From Dyadobacter sp. 676 (lineage in GTDB: Bacteria > Bacteroidota > Bacteroidia > Cytophagales > Spirosomataceae): DNA of 64,000 nt. The position numbers and the translations under genes were made by a program. The notes beneath the pieces were generated by a model. It saw only the letters and a list, made by a program, of their open reading frames with translations. It did no database searches and was not told the origin of the DNA. Location of the stretch: positions 7,051,001 through 7,115,000 of the forward strand of contig NZ_CP159289.1 of NCBI RefSeq assembly GCF_040448675.1, in the 5' to 3' direction. Positions 58,632-64,000 of the stretch are shown here, piece after piece; the stretch's first letter is position 1; each line of letters begins with the position of its first letter.

Positions 58632-58853
58632 ACCTAAAACCTTTCAACCATCGGGAAGACGACCGCGGCCCGCAACTACTCTTAAAAAACATTTCATTTT
58701 ATCCGTCCGCGAATCACCATGCATGCTATCTTGGTACATCAGCCAGTCCCTATTCGATGCAAACGGAAGATTATGCCGATGCTTATGGCTTCGAAGATGT
58801 AAAACAGATTGAACCCGGAGTGAAAGGAGCATGCCTGGCAGCAACCCTGCGGT

Positions 58854-59777
58854 TCACTTCAATAAGTGACCTTTCCGGTAGCCGGCCGGGCTTTGGTGCG
58901 TATGCTTTTTGAAATAATTGCTGAAATGCGGCGCTTCCAGAAAGCCTAGCCGCACAGCGATTTCCTTAACGGACAAGGCCGGGTCCTGCAACATTACTTT
59001 CGCTTCCGCAATGGTTTTATCTGCGATCCACGCACTGACCGACTTGCCCGTTTTGTTGCTGATCACGCTCGACAGGTAGTTGACATGCAGCGATTGCAAA
59101 TCGGCATAATCCTGCACCCGCAAGGGTACCTCCACACTGCCGCTCACGAGATCCCTGAAATGTCGTTCGAGGTTTCGCTTGAACGTTTTGACGATCTGGG
59201 AACTTCGATTGCCTTCGTAAATCGGGTTATAATTCTGAAAAAAATACTCCTTGATTTTCAGGAGCAGGGCGACCATCAGGCTACCGATAATCCTGTTTTT
59301 ATATGGCGAATGGCCAAGGTGCTCGCTGTGAATTTGCTCGTAAAGCCGCCTGACGACCTCGAACTGCCCCTTCGACAGCACCCGTGGCTCCACCGTTTCG
59401 GTGAGCAGAAACGAAAAGTCGCGGTAAACGTCTTCGTGCACGTTTTCCTTTAAATAGGCTTCGCTGAAAGTGATCAGGCAGGTGTCTGTGATGCTGTGCC
59501 ATTCGAAAATGCGGTAATTCCCCGGGTTGGTAAAATATACGGTCCTCGGGCGCACGTCGAAAACCTGGTCGTCGATAGTATACCTGCCAAATGCCTCCTG
59601 AACAAACAGAAAACTGAAATAATTGGGCCGGAAGGGCACCGACGTGAAGGGAAACCGGGTGAAGGTCTGTTGCAGATAATGGATCGTAAGACCGGACGAC
59701 GCATCTACCGGATCGACCGGCAGGCCCATCGTTTCGTATAGTTCGGGAAGGTCCCTGACAGTCAGATTACGCACCAT
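58854..59777 (-). CDS. AraC-family transcriptional regulator
   Basis: 307 residues. An N-terminal cupin-like ligand domain (FLFVQEAFGRYTIDDQVFDVRPRTVYFTNPGNYRIFEW) is followed by a two-helix-turn-helix AraC DNA-binding domain (SVSAWIADKTIAEAKVMLQDPALSVKEIAVRLGFLEAPHFSNYFKKHTHQSPAGYRK). It may control the GH28 gene downstream or the divergent sensor gene at 60023; which is not shown. A TACTTTTG sequence 4 bp before the ATG resembles a -7 box but is too close for a normal leader. Confidence 0.92.
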   Translation of the reverse strand: MVRNLTVRDLPELYETMGLPVDPVDASSGLTIHYLQQTFTRFPFTSVPFRPNYFSFLFVQEAFGRYTIDDQVFDVRPRTVYFTNPGNYRIFEWHSITDTCLITFSEAYLKENVHEDVYRDFSFLLTETVEPRVLSKGQFEVVRRLYEQIHSEHLGHSPYKNRIIGSLMVALLLKIKEYFFQNYNPIYEGNRSSQIVKTFKRNLERHFRDLVSGSVEVPLRVQDYADLQSLHVNYLSSVISNKTGKSVSAWIADKTIAEAKVMLQDPALSVKEIAVRLGFLEAPHFSNYFKKHTHQSPAGYRKGHLLK

Positions 59778-60022
59778 GTTTCAAAAGTAAACAAAACCAT
59801 TCAATAAGTGGAATTTGCGCTAAACCGTAAAATTTGTAGTATTCATTGTTGCCACGACTGGTAAAAATACGTGAGTGTGACTAATTCCTGCTATGCACGG
59901 AATGTCACACAGTAGAAATGTTTTTACTACCGATGGAAATTGTTCCAAAACTAGGTTATTATTGTACCCCCGTTCAAATCTCCCCGACCGTCATCGAACG
60001 ACAACCTATTGCTGATTCGGCC

Positions 60023-63000
60023 ATGAATATCGCGAGGATCATACCCCTTCTAGCATTCCTCACACTGGCGGTACATGCATACGGGCGGGATGTCTCCGAC
60101 TTCACGGAGCAGCATTTCACAAGCGACAACGGACTTCCGCAAAACAGCGTCATGCAGCTCCGGATGGATAAAAACGGATTTATCTGGATGACTACCCAGG
60201 GGGGACTGGTGCGTTTCGACGGCACGCGGTTCGTGACCTACAACCTCAGCAATGTGCCCGGGCTTATCAGCAACCGCATTATCGATCTCGGGCTTACGGG
60301 CGACAGCACGGTTTTTTTCAAGGATACCAGTTTCAAAGTCTTTTCATTCGATAAGAACAACCAGCCGTTCCTGCTGAACCCGCATATTCGCAACAGGTAT
60401 GTGATCCTGCAATCGCCCGGGGACCAGTTCGATGTAATCCGCAACCTGATACCCGGGGACCGGCGACGCGTCGAATCGCTTTTTGCCGCATTTGCGGCGC
60501 AGGTTATCTATAACCGGATCGGGGCACGCGGGGACGGTTTTCTGAGGATCGGCGACAATCTGCTGCTTTACTTTTACCAGAAAAAGATCATTTCCTTTAA
60601 AACATTCGAATACGGCGCGGCCATGGCATATGATAACGCGGGTGTTTTGGGTAAAAAAATGTATTTCCTCAATGAAAAAAAGCAACTGGCCGGCATCGAT
60701 TCGTCGGGACGGGAGTATGCCGTTTTCCTCAGACTGCCCGGCCGCGACCATCCGGAGCTCAGCGGCCCCTCGCATTTGTTTCAGCAGGGCGAGCGGCTTT
60801 TCCTCCACGATTCAAATACTTTTTATGAACTTAAACCCGAATCCGGCAACGCGCTGGTTGGCGAACCGGTATTGAAAACGAAGGACGTCGGTCGTGTGGC
60901 CTGTTACCTGAACATTCCGGAAAAGGGCATTCACATGCTGGGCACCGAGACCGGCGGGCTCTATATTTTCAGAAAAAAGCAGTTCAAAACCGTTCGTATC
61001 GCGGGCACGAACAACAATTTTTACAGTCAGCATCTGTATCGGAACAATGGCTTGATCACAGGGCTGGGCGCCATCCTGCCCGCGGGCACGATCACCGGCG
61101 AACCGTTTCCGCTGACGGACCGGAGCGGTATCCTGGTCGATAAGGAGGGATATATCTGGTTAAATGCCAGGACAGGTAAAATCGAAAAGCGTACCGCCGA
61201 CTTAAAACTGGTTCAACAGTTCGATGTCGAACGGGAAGCCGCCAAATTCGCCCAGACAGCCGACGGAACTATCTGGGTCAACCTGGTATCGGGGAAAATG
61301 GGCAAAATCTCGGGCGATTCGATCCAATGGATGAAGCTGGCCAAGGGGGGTTACCGCTTTTGTGCCGGTCAACGACAAGGAGTTTTTTGCCTCGAATGGC
61401 CGCGGCGTTTACCGGCTGGAGATTTCAAGGCCGGCCTTGCACGAAATCCCGGAATTGAACGGAAAGGAAGTCCGGACATTTTATTTCGACAGGCGGAAAA
61501 CGCTTTGGGCCGGAACCTACGGACAGGGGTTTTACGCCATCCGGAACGGCAAAACGAGTGCGTTGCCGCTCGACCGGAACGGTTACCTGCTGGTCGTGCA
61601 TGCATTTCTGGAAGACCGGAAGGGCTTTATGTGGATGAGCACCAACCATGGCCTTTTCAAATGCAAGACGCAGGACCTTTACGATTACCTCGACGGCAAA
61701 TCGGGCAGCGTTTTTTATTACTATTACGATAAAAGCAACGGTTTCGACAACAACGAGTTCAACGGGGGATGCAACCCTTCGGCGGTTGTGTTTCCGGACG
61801 GGAAATTCTCGTTCCCTTCCATGGACGGCCTCGTGCAGGTGTATCCCGACAGCATAACGGACATCCTTCCGTCCTCGAAGATCCTTATCGACAAGTTCAT
61901 CGTCGATGGGAAGGAACAGCCGTTCAGCGCCGACCTGCGGCTTGAACCGTCCTTCAACCGGATCGAGGTATTACTGGCGTCGCCCTATCTCGGGCTGCCC
62001 GAGAACCAGCTTCTGGAATACAACATCAAAGGCCTCGACGACCAATGGTACGAGCTGAAAAACACCATGACGATTACGCTCAACCGGCTCGGTCATGGCG
62101 ATTATGTATTGCAGGTCAGGAAAAAATCGGGGTTCGGGCGTGGCAATCTGGGCCTGCTGGCCAAGAAATTCACGGTAAATCCATTCTGGTACCAGACGTG
62201 GTTTTTCGCGGCATTCGCATTGGTATTGCTGCTATTTTCATTCTATCTCGTGGTTAAGCTGCGTTATCATTACCTCACGCTCCGGAAAAAACAGCTCGAA
62301 GCACAGGTACGGGAGCGCACCAGGCAATTGGAATACAGTAACCGGCTGAAAGAAAAGATCACCCTCCTGCTCGCGCACGATCTGCAATCGCCGATACATT
62401 TTCTGAACCTGCTGTCGGACCATGTCGCCGCTTCGCTGGAAAGGAACCGCCTCGACGACGCCCGGACCGGCACCGCGGAGATCAAAAAAGCGGCAGCCAA
62501 CATTCATGCGTTCGTGAAGGAGATCAACCTCTGGACCAAGTCGCAGCAGGAAGGGTTTTACCTTGTCAGGCGACCATTTCCATTCGACGACCTTGCCGGG
62601 GAACTGCACTCTTTTTTCAAGGAAATGCTTTATTTAAAGAATAATACCCTCGCATTTGTCAACCCGGAGAAATCGGTACTTTTTACCAACCGCGAGATAC
62701 TGAAAGCGGTCGTCCGTAACCTGATCGACAATTCGAACAAATACACAACCGGCGGCCATATCATTGTGGAGCTGGAACGGCTTGACGGGGACTTTATGCG
62801 GCTGTCGGTTTCCGACAATGGCCGGGGAATGTCGCCCGCCGACCTGAGCAAGATCAACCGGCGCATAGAGCATGTGCTTACCACCGAAGGGATCGAGCAA
62901 AGCGGCCGGCTCGGCTACCAGATCATTATCGACTTCGTGGCCCGCCTCGACTGCAAACTGGAAGTGGAAAGTACCGTGGGACAAGGCACGCGGGTGACCA

Positions 63001-63083
63001 TATCCGGGTTGCTTTCGGGACAACCCGACCATCAGGACGCCGTACTTTCCGACAGTACCCCAACCAATTTTACTACGTTATGA
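60023..63083 (+). CDS. Two-component sensor histidine kinase with periplasmic beta-propellers (frameshifted)
   Basis: About 1019 residues across the break, from the ATG at 60023 with signal peptide MNIARIIPLLAFLTLAVHAYG. A large periplasmic region begins with FTSDNGLPQNSVMQLRMDKNGFIWMTTQGGLVRFDG (two-component-regulator propeller repeat), then a Y_Y_Y-type domain near residues 640-716, one membrane span near 725-747, a dimerisation/phosphoacceptor segment LLAHDLQSP with His ~785, and an ATPase domain with NLIDNSNKYTTGG and SDNGRGMSP. Unlike hybrid SusR-type regulators it has no fused receiver or AraC domain. The break is at six G (61345-61350); one fewer base joins LAKG to VTAFVPVNDKEF. Confidence 0.87.
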
Positions 63084-63709
63084 AAAGGATATTGATTGCC
63101 GACGATCATTCGCTGGTCCGATATGGACTCAAAGTTGCATTGCTCAACCATTTCCCCGACGCGCATATAGACGAAAGCTGGGACGGCCAGTCGGCCATGA
63201 CATGCCTGAAAAACGCCTTCTACGACCTTGTACTGCTCGATCTTAGCATGCCCGACACCGACGCGAATACCGTTTTACATTGGATCAGAAATATGTACCC
63301 CGACACGAAAGTCCTGATCGTATCGATGAACAACGAGGCGATTTTCGGAAAAAGGGCCCTCCAAATGGGCGCACACGGCTACATCGAAAAAGACGCTTCG
63401 CCCGACGACCTGATCAGGGCCGTCAATGTCGTCTTTTCGGGGAAAAAGTATATGAGCGCCGACCTGGCGGAGATTATCGTCAACGACACGCTCAACCGGA
63501 AGTCGATGAACCCGTTCGACGAACTTACACCGCGCGAGTTTCAGGTGGCGATGTACATCATCCAGGATTACACCATCACGCAGATCAGCGAACTGATGCA
63601 GCTGCAATATACCTCCGTAAGCACATTCCGGCGCCGTATTTTCGAAAAACTGAATATTTCCGACCGCAAGGGGCTCGTTCAACTGGCCGACGCCTACAAG
63701 CTCGGCTGA
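63080..63709 (+). CDS. NarL/LuxR-type response regulator
   Basis: 209 residues: a receiver domain (ILIADDHSLVRYGLKVAL, VLLDLSMPDTD with phosphoacceptor near Asp54, YIEKDASPDDL with the conserved Lys) and a C-terminal LuxR-type helix-turn-helix (LTPREFQVAMYIIQDYTITQISELMQL). It overlaps the sensor kinase by four bases (ATGA), so the two are a matched pair. Target genes are not evident from the sequence; the nearby GH28 and SusCD genes are candidates by position only. Confidence 0.93.
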   Translation: MKRILIADDHSLVRYGLKVALLNHFPDAHIDESWDGQSAMTCLKNAFYDLVLLDLSMPDTDANTVLHWIRNMYPDTKVLIVSMNNEAIFGKRALQMGAHGYIEKDASPDDLIRAVNVVFSGKKYMSADLAEIIVNDTLNRKSMNPFDELTPREFQVAMYIIQDYTITQISELMQLQYTSVSTFRRRIFEKLNISDRKGLVQLADAYKLG

Positions 63710-63728
63710 ACCGTTGCCATCGGGAAAT

Positions 63729-64000
63729 CTATTTCGCAAGTTTCTCTTCGCCCTGCCGGTAATGTTCCCGGGTAACCACCGGCTCGCCTTTACCCTTGTT
63801 CATCCGCATCTGGAACACGTCGACCAGCAGGGAAAAGGCCATCGAGAAATAGACATAGCCCTTGGGAATTTCGAGTCCGAAACCTTCGCTGACGAGCGAA
63901 AAGCCGATCAGTAACAGGAACGACAACGCGAGCATTTTGAATGCCGGGTGGCGGTTTACGAAATCACTGATTTTTTCCGCCGCCAGAAGCATGAGCAATA
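63729..64000 (-). CDS. TerC-family integral membrane protein (C-terminal part; gene continues past the window)
   Basis: The last ~90 residues of a minus-strand gene. The sequence includes FLLLIGFSLVSEGFG and EIPKGYVYFSMAFSLLVDVF, the closing transmembrane segments of TerC/YkoY-type proteins, then a charged tail ending QGEEKLAK. TerC proteins have been linked to tellurite resistance and manganese export. The start lies beyond the right edge. Confidence 0.75.
   Translation of the reverse strand, partial: LLMLLAAEKISDFVNRHPAFKMLALSFLLLIGFSLVSEGFGLEIPKGYVYFSMAFSLLVDVFQMRMNKGKGEPVVTREHYRQGEEKLAK

Noticed and set aside
58601-58912. Plus-strand frame of 103 codons between the GH28 and AraC genes
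   Set aside because: Overlaps the start of the GH28 gene and the end of the AraC gene on the other strand; no recognisable family or start signal.

Overview
The window looks like chromosome of a Bacteroidota bacterium of the Cytophagales (a Dyadobacter/Spirosomataceae-type organism is my best guess, by inference only). The grounds are four SusC/SusD outer-membrane pairs, an ECF-sigma/FecR/STN-SusC cassette, a propeller-type sensor kinase, FISUMP and DUF3574 proteins, TAnnTTTG-type -7 promoter boxes and moderately high GC. I saw no rRNA, tRNA, CRISPR array, integrase or insertion sequence. Base composition and codon use look even across the window.

Layout. (1) 82-11336, minus strand: a carbohydrate-utilisation-like locus running SusC, SusD, beta-propeller glycosidase-like protein, FISUMP protein, a second propeller paralogue, MFS transporter and a neutral-ceramidase-like zinc hydrolase. 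A conserved ~67-bp promoter/operator module sits at the same distance in front of both susC and the MFS gene, so the locus is probably two co-regulated transcripts. (2) 11460-14262: an ABC-permease remnant, a SAM methyltransferase behind an 18-bp perfect palindrome, a 25-residue membrane peptide and a Tat-exported Gfo/Idh/MocA oxidoreductase. (3) 14263-18854, plus strand: small hydrophilic proteins, two coupled DUF421 membrane proteins with C-terminal zinc ribbons, a secreted GH13 enzyme, and a small protein coupled to an outer-membrane protein. (4) 18865-25648: a double VOC protein, DUF3574 lipoprotein, low-complexity secreted protein, GT92 remnant, Crp-type regulator, SDR and katG. (5) 25711-34848, minus strand: a tightly overlapping seven-gene operon of HMG-CoA reductase, UbiA prenyltransferase, dikinase-type phosphotransferase, DUF3419/BtaA-like transferase, phytol/dolichol-kinase-like protein, GNAT-like acyltransferase and acyl-AMP ligase. 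It reads as a pathway for an isoprenoid-derived lipid and is the best candidate for an undescribed system. (6) 34945-38629: beta-lactamase-fold hydrolase, erythromycin-esterase-like protein and an HDAC-family deacetylase. (7) 38857-48621: two head-to-head SusCD pairs, the left SusC degenerate and the right one intact. (8) 48949-55747: sigma/FecR/STN-SusC/SusD. (9) 55999-59777: epoxide-hydrolase-like protein, GH28 enzyme and AraC regulator. (10) 60023-63709: propeller sensor kinase and NarL-type response regulator, then the end of a TerC-family gene at the right edge.

Caveat on quality: about nine otherwise well-conserved reading-frame interruptions were found, nearly all at 5-7-base mononucleotide runs and mostly +1. 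This pattern fits indel errors in the assembly better than widespread gene decay. I annotated those genes across the break and say so in each entry. Only the SusC at 40594-43577 (also missing its 5' end), the permease fragment and the GT92 fragment look truly degenerate.
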